From: Advenella sp. FME57
GTDB taxonomy: Bacteria > Pseudomonadota > Gammaproteobacteria > Burkholderiales > Burkholderiaceae_B
NCBI RefSeq assembly: GCF_014897675.1
Contig: NZ_JABUXU010000002.1
Span: 124,001-188,000 of the forward strand
Direction of reading: 5' to 3'
Length of the DNA stretch: 64,000 nt
Both the position numbers and the translations under genes were made by a program. This document shows, piece by piece, positions 54,506-64,000 of this stretch; positions within the stretch are counted from its first letter, which is position 1; every line of letters begins with the position of its first letter. The notes under the pieces were generated by a model. It saw only the letters and a list, made by a program, of their open reading frames with translations. It made no database searches and was not told the DNA's origin.

Positions 54506-55586
54506 ACATCTTATCGAGGACGCCCGCAACGCGGTGGGGATCTGTAACTCCTGTCGTTATTGCGAGGGCTTCTGTGCGGTCTTTCCAGCACTTGAGCAAC
54601 GTCTGGATTTTACCCGCGGCGATTTGCATTATCTGGCCAATCTGTGTCACAACTGCAGCGAATGCTATTACGCCTGCCAGTACGCGCCACCGCATGAATT
54701 CAATGTCAATCTGCCAGTGCAACTGGCTGCGGTACGCCAGACAACCTATCAGACGTATGCATGGCCCGGCGCCATTGCCCGCGGTTTTGACAAAAGCGGC
54801 CTGCTGGCCAGCCTGGGATTTTTGCTTGCGCTTGTCGTGCTGCTGGGTTTAGCAGCGCTTATCGGCGGGCCGCCAATGAATGATCTGAATGGGCAGTTCT
54901 ATGCCATTTTTCCACATGGTGTGCTGGCCACCGTTTTCGGGCTGGCGGCATTGTGGGTCGTGATTGCAATGGGCATGGGGTTTCGCAATTTCCTGAAGGA
55001 TGTGGGCGAAAAACCCTCGTTGCTGCTGACCTGGGCGCATGTCCGCCAGGGTCTGTCGGACGCGCTGAGCCTGAAGTATCTGCATGGCAATGTGAAGACC
55101 GGCTGCACTTACCCGGACGATAATATTTCGCCCTGGCGTCGCCGCTTTCATCACCTTACCTTTTATGGATTCATGTTGTGTTTTGCCGCCACGGTGTCAG
55201 GGACCATTTTCCATTATGTGTTTGGCTGGCAGGCGCCCTATGCATTCTTTAGCCTTCCCAAGCTGACCGGTACCATCGGCGGGATTTCGCTGGCCATGGG
55301 TACGGCAGGGCAGTTCTGGCTCAAGCAAAAAGCCGATCCCGATATTCGCAATATCAGGCAAATGGGAATGGACTATGCCTTTATTGCCCAGCTGTTTCTG
55401 GCCGCGGTTACCGGCCTGGCCTTGATGGCCTTTCGGGAAACCGCCGCGCTGGCGCCGTTGCTGGTCATTCATCTGGCCGTTATCCTGTCGCTGTTCATTA
55501 CCATGCCGTTTGGCAAGTTTGTCCATGGCTTGTACCGCACCGGCGCGCTCATTAAATATGCAAAGGAACAGCCGGCTTCTCACTGA
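54492..55586 (+). CDS. tcuB: Tricarballylate utilization electron-transfer protein
   Basis: A 364-residue inner-membrane iron-sulfur protein. The N-terminal two cluster motifs are CNSCRYCEGFCAVFP and CHNCSECYYACQYAPP; about six hydrophobic segments follow from residue ~100. TcuB re-oxidises the FADH2 of TcuA and passes electrons to quinone. The ATG at 54492 overlaps tcuA by 14 bp, so the two are translated together. A TcuC transporter is not present; a Bug protein lies upstream instead. Confidence 0.9.
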   Translation: MQQLEHLIEDARNAVGICNSCRYCEGFCAVFPALEQRLDFTRGDLHYLANLCHNCSECYYACQYAPPHEFNVNLPVQLAAVRQTTYQTYAWPGAIARGFDKSGLLASLGFLLALVVLLGLAALIGGPPMNDLNGQFYAIFPHGVLATVFGLAALWVVIAMGMGFRNFLKDVGEKPSLLLTWAHVRQGLSDALSLKYLHGNVKTGCTYPDDNISPWRRRFHHLTFYGFMLCFAATVSGTIFHYVFGWQAPYAFFSLPKLTGTIGGISLAMGTAGQFWLKQKADPDIRNIRQMGMDYAFIAQLFLAAVTGLALMAFRETAALAPLLVIHLAVILSLFITMPFGKFVHGLYRTGALIKYAKEQPASH

Positions 55587-55720
55587 AGTTCCCGGGGTTT
55601 GATTTACAATAACTGGTTAATTTTCAGGCAAGTTGAGAATAATCAAACAGAAGGCTGTTCTGCCACCGGCAGGACAGCTAAAATGAAAGACTTGCCGTTC
55701 AAACCCCCAAATTCAGTTCT

Positions 55721-56752
55721 ATGTCTCATACCGTTGCCGCCCTATACAAGTTTGTCGATCTCCCCGATTTCGAATCGCTCAAAGAGCCGTTGCAGGCGTT
55801 TTGCGAGCGCAATCACGTCAAGGGAACGCTGCTGCTTGCCCGGGAGGGAATCAACGGTACGATTGCCGGTCCCAAGGAAGGAATCGATGCGGTTCTGGCC
55901 TACCTTCGCAACGATCCGCGCCTGGCGGACCTGGAGCACAAGGAGTCCTGGTCCGATGAGCGCGATCCATTTCACCGGATGCGTGTGCGGTTGAAAAAGG
56001 AAATCGTGACCATGGGGCAGCCCAATGTCAACACCACCAACGCCGGTACCTATGTCCCGCCGGAAAACTGGAACGATCTCATATCCGATCCCGAGGTGGT
56101 ACTGGTGGACACGCGCAACGATTACGAAGTTGATATTGGCACGTTCAAGGGGGCGGTCAACCCCAATACCGTGACGTTTCGCGAATTTCCCAACTGGGTG
56201 CAAAGCCAGGCTACCGAAGGCGGGCTGCTGGACAAAACCAAAGCACGCAAGGTGGCCATGTTCTGCACTGGCGGGATTCGCTGCGAAAAATCCACGGCCT
56301 ATATGAAATCCTTGGGGTTTGACGAGGTTTACCATCTGCAGGGCGGGATTCTGAAGTACCTTGAAACCGTTCCTCCCGAAAAAAGCCTGTGGGAAGGCGA
56401 GTGTTTTGTCTTTGACGAACGCGTCTCTGTCGGCCATGGGCTCAAGCCGGGTCCGTACATTCAGTGTCGCGCCTGCCGTCATCCCCTGAGTGAGCAAGAG
56501 CGCGCTTCACCCAAGTACATCCGTGGTGAAAGCTGCCCGCATTGCTGGGACGATAAAACCGAAGAACAACGCGAACGCTTCCGTGAACGGCAGCGCCAAG
56601 TCGATCTGGCCGCAGCGCGCCAGGAGGAACATATTGGTGCAGATATGCAGGAGCAGATTCGCCGGCGACGTGCCCTGAAAGCGGCCCGTAAAGAGCAGGC
56701 CCGCCAGCGTGCCATGCAAAAACAGGTGCAAAAAGGTGCAAAAACGAGTTGA
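55721..56752 (+). CDS. trhO: tRNA uridine(34) hydroxylase, rhodanese type
   Basis: A 343-residue cytosolic protein (YceA/TrhO family) that makes 5-hydroxyuridine at tRNA position 34. The N-terminal acylphosphatase-like domain has [20 protein letters not shown], the rhodanese domain has [18 protein letters not shown] and the active-site loop [16 protein letters not shown] (Cys), and a Cys-rich C-terminal part ([15 protein letters not shown]) may bind zinc, followed by an Arg-rich tail. No operon partner is seen. Confidence 0.93.
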   Translation: MSHTVAALYKFVDLPDFESLKEPLQAFCERNHVKGTLLLAREGINGTIAGPKEGIDAVLAYLRNDPRLADLEHKESWSDERDPFHRMRVRLKKEIVTMGQPNVNTTNAGTYVPPENWNDLISDPEVVLVDTRNDYEVDIGTFKGAVNPNTVTFREFPNWVQSQATEGGLLDKTKARKVAMFCTGGIRCEKSTAYMKSLGFDEVYHLQGGILKYLETVPPEKSLWEGECFVFDERVSVGHGLKPGPYIQCRACRHPLSEQERASPKYIRGESCPHCWDDKTEEQRERFRERQRQVDLAAARQEEHIGADMQEQIRRRRALKAARKEQARQRAMQKQVQKGAKTS

Positions 56753-57060
56753 ATATGCTAAAAACTAGTGCATTCCCTAAGTGTCATATATACGAATCAC
56801 GTGCATAATTTGTTTCATGCAGGTGAGGAGACAAACGCTCTGCATGAGCAGGCTTTACCACTTAATTGGAATATTCGGTTAAGTGCGTGCACGATAGCTG
56901 TATCCATAATAAAAATAAACGAAAGGCGGAAAATCAATATAAATTGATTCCGCCTTTCTTTTTGTTGGCTGTGCTTTACATTGTCAGGCTGCGCTTTGAA
57001 TTCTTGAGTAGCGCTCTGCATCGCCGGCCTGTCGTCCGACTTGTTGGCCAGCCTGTTGCA
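56753..57060. other. Intergenic region with terminator
   Basis: 308 bp with the long hairpin terminator at 56921-56963, no other supported feature. It separates trhO from the convergent Smr gene. Confidence 0.55.
56921..56963. terminator. Long hairpin terminator between trhO and the Smr gene
   Basis: GAAAGGCGGAA with ATCAAT and the opposing ATTGATTCCGCCTTTC form a long stem with an ATAA loop, followed by TTTTT on the plus strand. It could serve both convergent genes. Confidence 0.8.
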
Positions 57061-57792
57061 TCAATCGCTTGCAGGCGTTTTTAGCAAAACAATCTGGGCG
57101 CCGGCTCCGCCCATATTCTCGGGCGCCGGCGAAAATGCCAGTACGGCATCCATATTTTTCAGCCAGGCCAGCACCTGCTCTTTCAGGACAGCGGTGCCTT
57201 GGGCAGAGCCATAGCCTTTGCCGTGCACAATACAGATACAGCGGACCCGATGCGCCAGACAGGAATGAATGAAGCGATCAAAGCGCTCCGCTGCCTGGTC
57301 TGAATTGGCGCCATGCAAATCCAGTGTAGCTGCAACCGGCCATTGTCCTGACAACAGTTTCTTGATCAAGTCAACGCTATCGGCCCGCTGCACATAGGCG
57401 CCTTCGGGCAGATCCGGGCGACGCCGGCCTTTATCGGCCAGTGATGTGCGTTTTTGCTCGCGTGCGCGAACAGGGGTGGCTGGCTTATGCCGATCAATCG
57501 ACGGGGCACCCTCGGCTTGAGCCCGTTTGGCACGAAAATACTCGTTATTGCCGTAATCCAGTGCCTGGCGCGCATAGCGGTTGGCTTCAGGTAGCGGCGT
57601 AACGGATCTGACCGTTTGACGAAACAGTGCAATATCTTCCGGCGTAAAAACGGCAGACGCAGCGGGATCTGCTGTTGTCTTATTATGTCTGGGCGCGGCC
57701 TGCTGTGCCTTGGCGCGACGCGTTTCTTCGCGCACCTTGGATTTTTGCAACTGACGCAGGTCTTCGAGTTTGCCTTTGATGGGGGTAATCAT
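57061..57792 (-). CDS. Smr-domain protein
   Basis: A 243-residue protein from the ATG at 57792 (MITPIKGKLEDLRQLQKSKV). The N-terminal half is basic, with coiled-coil-like Lys/Arg/Gln-rich sequence, and the C-terminal Smr domain has the DLHG motif in TLDLHGANSDQAAERFD and the HGKG motif in CIVHGKGYGSAQGTAVLKEQ. This domain is an endonuclease in MutS2 and in YdaL/SmrB-type proteins, acting on nucleic acid or stalled ribosomes; the full-length similarity here is to YdaL/SmrA-like proteins. It lies 44 bp downstream of trxB. Confidence 0.87.
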   Translation of the reverse strand: MITPIKGKLEDLRQLQKSKVREETRRAKAQQAAPRHNKTTADPAASAVFTPEDIALFRQTVRSVTPLPEANRYARQALDYGNNEYFRAKRAQAEGAPSIDRHKPATPVRAREQKRTSLADKGRRRPDLPEGAYVQRADSVDLIKKLLSGQWPVAATLDLHGANSDQAAERFDRFIHSCLAHRVRCICIVHGKGYGSAQGTAVLKEQVLAWLKNMDAVLAFSPAPENMGGAGAQIVLLKTPASD

Positions 57793-57836
57793 AGCAATTG
57801 CGGCCCGCGCCACTGGCTGGGCGGGCCTGTCCTGTT

Positions 57837-59102
<1,266 letters not shown>

Positions 59103-61490
59103 ATGGCACGCACTTCAAATACCGCTCCCACTCGTTCCGCCCGCAATACGCGCAATACCGGGTCACGATCGTCCGCCAGAAATGCGCGCAACGCACAGAA
59201 TGCCGAACCCAGTCGGCTGGCCGCCATGTTTACGGAAGCCAAATGGGTTCTGTATGCTGCGTTGGCCGCTGCCCTGTCGGTGATGTTGTTTACCTGGCAT
59301 CCGAATGACCCCGGTTGGGTCAGCACCTCGTCATCCACCCTGGTTCATAACCGGCTGGGTGCGGTGGGTGCGTATGTGTCCGATATCCTGCTGTATCTTT
59401 TCGGTTTGTCGGCCTGGTGGTTTGTGGCCTTGTGCCTCAAGCGCATGTGGGTAGGTTACAAATTGCTCATGAGTCGCATTGTGGCCAATTCCGATGCGGC
59501 GCTACCGCGCGTGCACTGGGAGCAGGGCGTTGGTTTCGCCTTGCTTTTTGTTGGCTCCATGGGCTTTGAGGCCAGCCAGCTGGCGCACATCGGTTCGCAA
59601 TTGCCGGGCGGTGCCGGCGGCGTGCTGGGCCAGTATATTGGCAGCCTGTTTGCAACGGCGGTCGGTGTGCCGGGCGCGGTGCTTATCCTGTTTTTCATGG
59701 TCGTGCTGGGCTTGGGCCTGTTTCTGGATTTTTCCTGGTTGTCGCTGGCTGAAAAAATCGGCTCGGGTATACAGCGCATGCTCAATGCGCTGATCAATCT
59801 GAAGACCGCCCGCCAGGACCGCAAGGTGGGCGAAATTGCTCAAGTGGCGCGAGAAGAGCAGGTGGTGGTGCAAAAAGGACAGTTGGTGCACGAGACTTCG
59901 GTGCGCATTGAGCCGCAGATTACGGTGTTTCCCACCTCCGAGCGCGTTGTCAAGGAAAAACAGCGCACGCTGTTTGAGCCGCCCAAGAATGCCAGCGGAG
60001 AGCTGCCGGCACTGGAACTGCTTGATCCTCCTGGCGAAAATATCGAATCGGTTTCGCCTGAGACCATCGAATATACGTCGCGCCTGATCGAGAAAAAACT
60101 GCGCGACTTTGGCGTGCAGGTTACCGTGGTTGCCGCGCAGGCCGGACCGGTTATTACCCGTTATGAAATAGAACCGGCCACCGGCGTCAAGGGCAGCCAG
60201 ATCGTCAACCTGTCCAAGGATCTGGCGCGCGCGCTCAGTCTGGTCAGCATTCGCGTGGTTGAAACCATTGTCGGAAAAAACCTGATGGGCCTGGAATTGC
60301 CCAACCCGCGGCGACAGATGGTTCGGCTATCGGAAATCATTGGCTCCAAGACCTATCATGACAACGCCTCGTCACTGACGATGGCGCTGGGCAAGGACAT
60401 TGCTGGCAATCCGGTGGTTGCCGATCTGGCCAAAATGCCTCACTTGCTGGTTGCCGGTACGACCGGATCGGGCAAGTCGGTCGGTATCAACGCCATGATT
60501 ATTTCCCTGCTATATAAGGCCGACGCTTCCCAGGTCCGTCTTATTCTCATTGATCCGAAAATGCTGGAAATGAGCATTTATGAGGGCATCCCGCATCTGC
60601 TGGCGCCTGTGGTAACCGACATGCGCCAGGCCGCCAATGCGCTGAACTGGTGTGTGGGAGAGATGGAAAAACGCTACAAGCTCATGAGTAAAATGGGCGT
60701 GCGCAATATCAGCGGCTTCAACAGCAAAATCCGCGAGGCCGCCAAAAAAGGCGACTCCATTCCCAATCCGTTCTCACTGACGCCGGAAGAGCCCGAGCCG
60801 TTGAAAACACTACCCATGATCGTGGTGGTGATCGACGAGCTGGCCGACCTGATGATGGTGGTGGGCAAGAAAATTGAAGAGCTTATCGCCCGTCTGGCAC
60901 AAAAGGCGCGGGCTGCCGGTATCCACCTGATTCTGGCGACACAGCGCCCCAGCGTGGATGTGATTACCGGTCTGATCAAGGCCAATATTCCCACGCGTAT
61001 CGCGTTTCAGGTGTCCTCCAAAATTGACTCGCGCACCATTCTTGATCAGATGGGCGCCGAGGCGTTGCTGGGCCAGGGCGATATGCTGTATCAGCCGCCC
61101 GGCACCGGCTTGCCCAACCGGGTGCACGGTGCGTTCGTAGACGATGACGAAGTGCATCGCGTGGTAGATTATCTCAAAGAGCAGGGCGAGCCCGATTATA
61201 TTGATGGCCTGCTAGAAGGTGGCGTTGGCGGCGAAACCGGTGATGGCGTAGGCAGTGTGACCGGCTTTACCGATAATGAGTCGGATCCCCTGTATGACCA
61301 GGCCGTAGCCGTGGTGTTGAAAAACCGCCGCGCGTCAATCTCGTCGGTTCAACGGCATCTTCGCATCGGCTATAACCGCGCTGCACGGCTGCTGGAGCAG
61401 ATGGAGCAGTCCGGCATTGTGTCTACCATGCAGTCCAATGGCAACCGGGAAATTCTGGTGCCCGCCGGACAGGAAGAACCGGACGCTTAA
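59103..61490 (+). CDS. ftsK: DNA translocase FtsK
   Basis: A 795-residue protein (from ATG 59103; the TTG at 59085 is a weaker start). An Arg/Asn-rich cytosolic tail is followed by four transmembrane segments (residues ~42-230), a short linker, and the RecA-like motor: Walker [17 protein letters not shown], Walker [13 protein letters not shown] and [19 protein letters not shown]. The C-terminal gamma winged helix is [18 protein letters not shown] to the end. FtsK couples division to chromosome dimer resolution with XerCD. Confidence 0.96.
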   Translation: MARTSNTAPTRSARNTRNTGSRSSARNARNAQNAEPSRLAAMFTEAKWVLYAALAAALSVMLFTWHPNDPGWVSTSSSTLVHNRLGAVGAYVSDILLYLFGLSAWWFVALCLKRMWVGYKLLMSRIVANSDAALPRVHWEQGVGFALLFVGSMGFEASQLAHIGSQLPGGAGGVLGQYIGSLFATAVGVPGAVLILFFMVVLGLGLFLDFSWLSLAEKIGSGIQRMLNALINLKTARQDRKVGEIAQVAREEQVVVQKGQLVHETSVRIEPQITVFPTSERVVKEKQRTLFEPPKNASGELPALELLDPPGENIESVSPETIEYTSRLIEKKLRDFGVQVTVVAAQAGPVITRYEIEPATGVKGSQIVNLSKDLARALSLVSIRVVETIVGKNLMGLELPNPRRQMVRLSEIIGSKTYHDNASSLTMALGKDIAGNPVVADLAKMPHLLVAGTTGSGKSVGINAMIISLLYKADASQVRLILIDPKMLEMSIYEGIPHLLAPVVTDMRQAANALNWCVGEMEKRYKLMSKMGVRNISGFNSKIREAAKKGDSIPNPFSLTPEEPEPLKTLPMIVVVIDELADLMMVVGKKIEELIARLAQKARAAGIHLILATQRPSVDVITGLIKANIPTRIAFQVSSKIDSRTILDQMGAEALLGQGDMLYQPPGTGLPNRVHGAFVDDDEVHRVVDYLKEQGEPDYIDGLLEGGVGGETGDGVGSVTGFTDNESDPLYDQAVAVVLKNRRASISSVQRHLRIGYNRAARLLEQMEQSGIVSTMQSNGNREILVPAGQEEPDA

Positions 61491-61550
61491 AGTTGGCGTG
61501 CAAGGCATAAGACCAGCCTGTAATACGCAGTAACCGCAAGTTCCTGCTCA

Positions 61551-61571
61551 CGGCATCCCTAAAGGATGCCG
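61551..61571 (+). terminator. Hairpin after ftsK
   Basis: CGGCATCC and GGATGCCG pair around CTAAA. There is no T-run, so termination may be weak; a hairpin in the ftsK-lolA spacer is all that is certain. Confidence 0.4.
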
Positions 61572-61730
61572 TAAGTATTTGCAGCCACCGTGAAATTACA
61601 GTAGTGCAATTGTATTTACGATTTCGTTACATCCTTTCTTGCCCTGTTAATGGTACAACAGGTCATGTTTCCGGCGGTATTCACAGGGCATTGCCCGGCT
61701 GCCGGAAGGAACAACAACAGGAGTTCATTC

Positions 61731-62462
61731 ATGAAAAAAACGTTACTTGCAGTCTGCCTGGCGATGGTTGCGACGGTCCCTGTCTCGACACTGGCGCAGG
61801 ACATCAAGGTGAACCCTGATATGATGAATCCGGATGCCGGCCTGTCAACGACGCTTGAGGGCGTGACATTCGAGAAGATTCCCGAGGTCCAGAACACGCA
61901 GCAGACGGACGCCCGGCAACAATTGAAGGATTTTGTGGCGCAGGTCAAATCGGCCAGCGGCGAGTTCGCCCAGAAAACTTCCGGCGGCAAGGGCAAGAGC
62001 AGGGCGGCCCAGACCGGCACCTTCTCTTTTGAACGTCCGGGAAAATTCAACTGGAGCGTGGTCAAGCCCTATGCGCAGAGTGTGATTTCCGACGGCAAAA
62101 CCGTCTATCAATATGATCCCGATCTGCGCCAGGTCACGGAACGCCCGGTGAGCAAAGCGGTCGGTGCCTCGCCCGCGGCCATTCTGTTCGGTTCCGGTAC
62201 GCTGGACGATTCTTTCAAACTGTCTGCGCTGCCTGATAACCAGGGCATGGTGTGGATGCGCGCAACCCCCAACGTGTCTGACGCCGGGTTGACACATGTG
62301 GACATCGGCTTTGCCAATAACCTGCCGGCCGAGCTGATCATTCTGGATTCTTTCGGACAGACCACGTCGATCAAATTGCGCAATTTCAAAAGCAACGCGA
62401 AAATTCCAGCCAGTGCCTACCAGTTCAAGGCCCCCCCTGGCGTAGATACCGTTAAAATGTAG
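61731..62462 (+). CDS. lolA: Outer-membrane lipoprotein carrier protein
   Basis: A 243-residue periplasmic chaperone that carries lipoproteins from the inner to the outer membrane. The ATG at 61731 gives a signal peptide (MKKTLLAVCLAMVATVPVST, ending LAQD) and the LolA core: FVAQVKSASGEFAQKT, GTFSFERPGKFNWSVVKPYA then SVISDGKTVYQYDPDLRQVT. The ~40 residues between the signal and the core are longer than usual. It lies between ftsK and rarA as in many proteobacteria. Confidence 0.93.
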   Translation: MKKTLLAVCLAMVATVPVSTLAQDIKVNPDMMNPDAGLSTTLEGVTFEKIPEVQNTQQTDARQQLKDFVAQVKSASGEFAQKTSGGKGKSRAAQTGTFSFERPGKFNWSVVKPYAQSVISDGKTVYQYDPDLRQVTERPVSKAVGASPAAILFGSGTLDDSFKLSALPDNQGMVWMRATPNVSDAGLTHVDIGFANNLPAELIILDSFGQTTSIKLRNFKSNAKIPASAYQFKAPPGVDTVKM

Positions 62463-62503
62463 GCTGTCAAAGGGCCTGTGCCCTTACCGCAGTCCAGTTC
62501 AAG

Positions 62504-62525
62504 GGGCCGTTGCGACGGCCCTTTT
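62504..62525 (+). terminator. Intrinsic terminator of lolA
   Basis: GGGCCGT and ACGGCCC pair around TGCG and are followed by TTTT. Confidence 0.75.
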
Positions 62526-62580
62526 GCACAATGCTGCGGTTTACCGACGTGCGCAGTGGTTCTGGAAACCCAATATATTT

Positions 62581-63918
62581 ATGAGTGATTTTTCCGATAG
62601 CGATCTGTTCAATGGCGCCGGCGCGGGCGCGAATGCCCCGCTGGCCGAAAGACTGCGTCCGCGCAATATAGATGAGGTCATCGGGCAGTCGCATTTGCTG
62701 GGGCCTGACAAGCCGTTGCGTGTAGCGTTCGAGGCGCGTCGTCCGCACTCCATGATTTTCTGGGGGCCGCCGGGCGTAGGCAAAACCACGCTGGCGCGCC
62801 TGATGGCTGACGGTTTTGATGCGCATTTTATTGCCATCTCTGCGGTGCTCGGCGGCGTCAAGGACATTCGCGATGCCGTCGTCAAAGCACAGGTAGCTCA
62901 GGCGCAGGGACGCAAAACCATTCTTTTTGTGGACGAGGTGCATCGCTTTAACAAGGCGCAGCAGGATGCATTCCTGCCCTATGTGGAAAGCGGGCTCTTC
63001 ACCTTCATTGGCGCCACCACTGAAAACCCGTCGTTTGAAGTCAATTCGGCGCTGTTGTCGCGCGCTCAAGTCTATGTGCTCACCTCGCTGTCGGACGAGG
63101 AACTGGGCCTGTTGCTGGTGCGCGCCAAAGAAAGTGGCGCGATTGATCTGGACTTTGACGAACAGGCCGTTGCGGTGCTGACCGGCTATGCCGATGGCGA
63201 TGCCAGGCGGTTTCTGAATTTGCTGGAGCAGACCAGCACGGCTGCCACTGCGGCACAGGTAACGCAGATCACCCCCGAGTTCATGCAAAACGCGCTCACG
63301 CTGAATCTGCGTCGTTTTGACAAGGGCGGCGATAGCTTCTATGACCAGATCTCCGCGCTGCACAAGTCGGTAAGAGGCTCTCATCCCGATGCAGCGTTGT
63401 ATTGGTTCACCCGCATGCTCGATGGCGGCGCCGATCCCAAGTATCTGTCGCGCCGCATTGTACGTATGGCCTGGGAAGATATCGGCCTGGCCGATCCGCG
63501 CGCCATGCAAATGGCCAACGAAGCGGCCGCTACCTATGAGCGCCTGGGGTCTCCGGAAGGTGAGCTTGCGCTGGCGCAGGCGGTCATCTATCTGTCCGTT
63601 GCAGCCAAGAGCAACGCGGGCTACAACGCCTACAATCAGGCACGCGCTTTCGTGAAGCAGGATAAATCGCGGGAAGTGCCGGTACATCTGCGCAATGCGC
63701 CCACCAAGCTGATGAAGGAACTGGGCTACGGGCATGAGTATCGCTATGCGCATGACGAGCCCGATGCCTATGCCGCCGGCGAGACTTATCTACCCGACGG
63801 CATGCGCGAACCGGGCTGGTATCGTCCGGTGCAACAGGGACTGGAAACGAAAATCACGGACAAGCTCAATTACCTGCGCTCGCTTGACCGTGAGGCGCGG
63901 CAAAATAAAAAGCGCTAA
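62581..63918 (+). CDS. rarA: Replication-associated recombination protein A
   Basis: A 445-residue AAA+ ATPase of the clamp-loader group. Walker A is WGPPGVGKTTLARLM, Walker B ILFVDEVHRFNKAQQDAF, sensor 1 FIGATTENPSFEVNSALLSR (with the Arg finger), and the C-terminal tetramerisation domain has YWFTRMLDGGADPKYLSRRI. RarA acts at stalled replication forks. The ATG at 62581 is chosen; the in-frame ATG at 62524 falls in the lolA terminator. The usual neighbour serS is beyond the window edge. Confidence 0.96.
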   Translation: MSDFSDSDLFNGAGAGANAPLAERLRPRNIDEVIGQSHLLGPDKPLRVAFEARRPHSMIFWGPPGVGKTTLARLMADGFDAHFIAISAVLGGVKDIRDAVVKAQVAQAQGRKTILFVDEVHRFNKAQQDAFLPYVESGLFTFIGATTENPSFEVNSALLSRAQVYVLTSLSDEELGLLLVRAKESGAIDLDFDEQAVAVLTGYADGDARRFLNLLEQTSTAATAAQVTQITPEFMQNALTLNLRRFDKGGDSFYDQISALHKSVRGSHPDAALYWFTRMLDGGADPKYLSRRIVRMAWEDIGLADPRAMQMANEAAATYERLGSPEGELALAQAVIYLSVAAKSNAGYNAYNQARAFVKQDKSREVPVHLRNAPTKLMKELGYGHEYRYAHDEPDAYAAGETYLPDGMREPGWYRPVQQGLETKITDKLNYLRSLDREARQNKKR

Positions 63919-64000
63919 ATAAATAGCTCAAAAGTGCCAAGCTCACTGCCCGCCAGTGCCTCGCACGGGTACCTGCCTTCGTCTCTTTTATATGTCAGCT

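Noticed and set aside
62467-63753. 428-codon open frame on the minus strand across rarA
   Set aside because: It is antisense to a clear rarA with complete AAA+ motifs; such long shadows are normal in this GC-rich DNA and the translation has no family features.

Overview
The window reads as a chromosomal segment of a betaproteobacterium of the order Burkholderiales, most likely family Alcaligenaceae (Advenella- or Bordetella-like; genus is inference). The reasons are three Bug/TctC-type periplasmic binding proteins, the housekeeping orders bamE-fur-recN-nadK-hrcA-hemH and grpE-dnaK-dnaJ, trxB-ftsK-lolA-rarA, a c4-type cytochrome pair next to a MoxR/CoxE-like pair, and moderately GC-rich coding sequence with AT-rich promoters.

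Layout. 1-9 kb: the end of an acyl-CoA ligase, a LysR regulator divergent from a Bug protein + M14 amidohydrolase operon, a PEP-mutase-like lyase, an exported methyltransferase, an amino-acid permease and a membrane metallophosphoesterase. 9-15.7 kb: a Ugp-like ABC importer with a HAD phosphatase, a frameshifted GpdQ-like phosphodiesterase and a divergent DeoR regulator, probably for glycerophosphodiesters or glycerol-3-phosphate. 15.7-18.4 kb: two convergent toxin-antitoxin modules (HipBA and a Phd/PIN pair); the hip promoter carries four exact-period 27-bp repeats. 18.9-23.7 kb: an exported alpha/beta hydrolase lacking the serine nucleophile, a GT9 glycosyltransferase, and a LysR regulator divergent from an aldo/keto reductase + CMD pair. 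23.8-37.8 kb: tRNA-Gly and core genes (murB, dapB, bamE, fur, recN, nadK, hrcA, hemH, a MOSC protein, grpE, dnaK, dnaJ) with sigma-32-like promoters before grpE and dnaK. 37.8-42 kb: a two-domain methylglyoxal-synthase-like protein, then modABC and modE behind a near-consensus ModE box. 42-47.6 kb: VWA/MoxR pair, two cytochromes c, a DUF1841-type protein and icd. 47.7-55.6 kb: an accessory carboxylate-utilisation region with two GntR/FCD regulators, two RraA-family proteins, two Bug proteins, a LysR remnant and tcuAB. 55.7-64 kb: trhO, an Smr protein, trxB, ftsK, lolA and rarA.

No CRISPR array, prophage, complete insertion sequence or rRNA was seen. The less ordinary items are the duplicated methylglyoxal-synthase fold (37810-38700), the HipB operator array (15766-15873), the nucleophile-less hydrolase (18926-19777), the frameshifted phosphodiesterase (9151-9977) and the compact tricarballylate/Bug/RraA region. 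Everything here rests on reading the sequence; no database search or alignment program was run.
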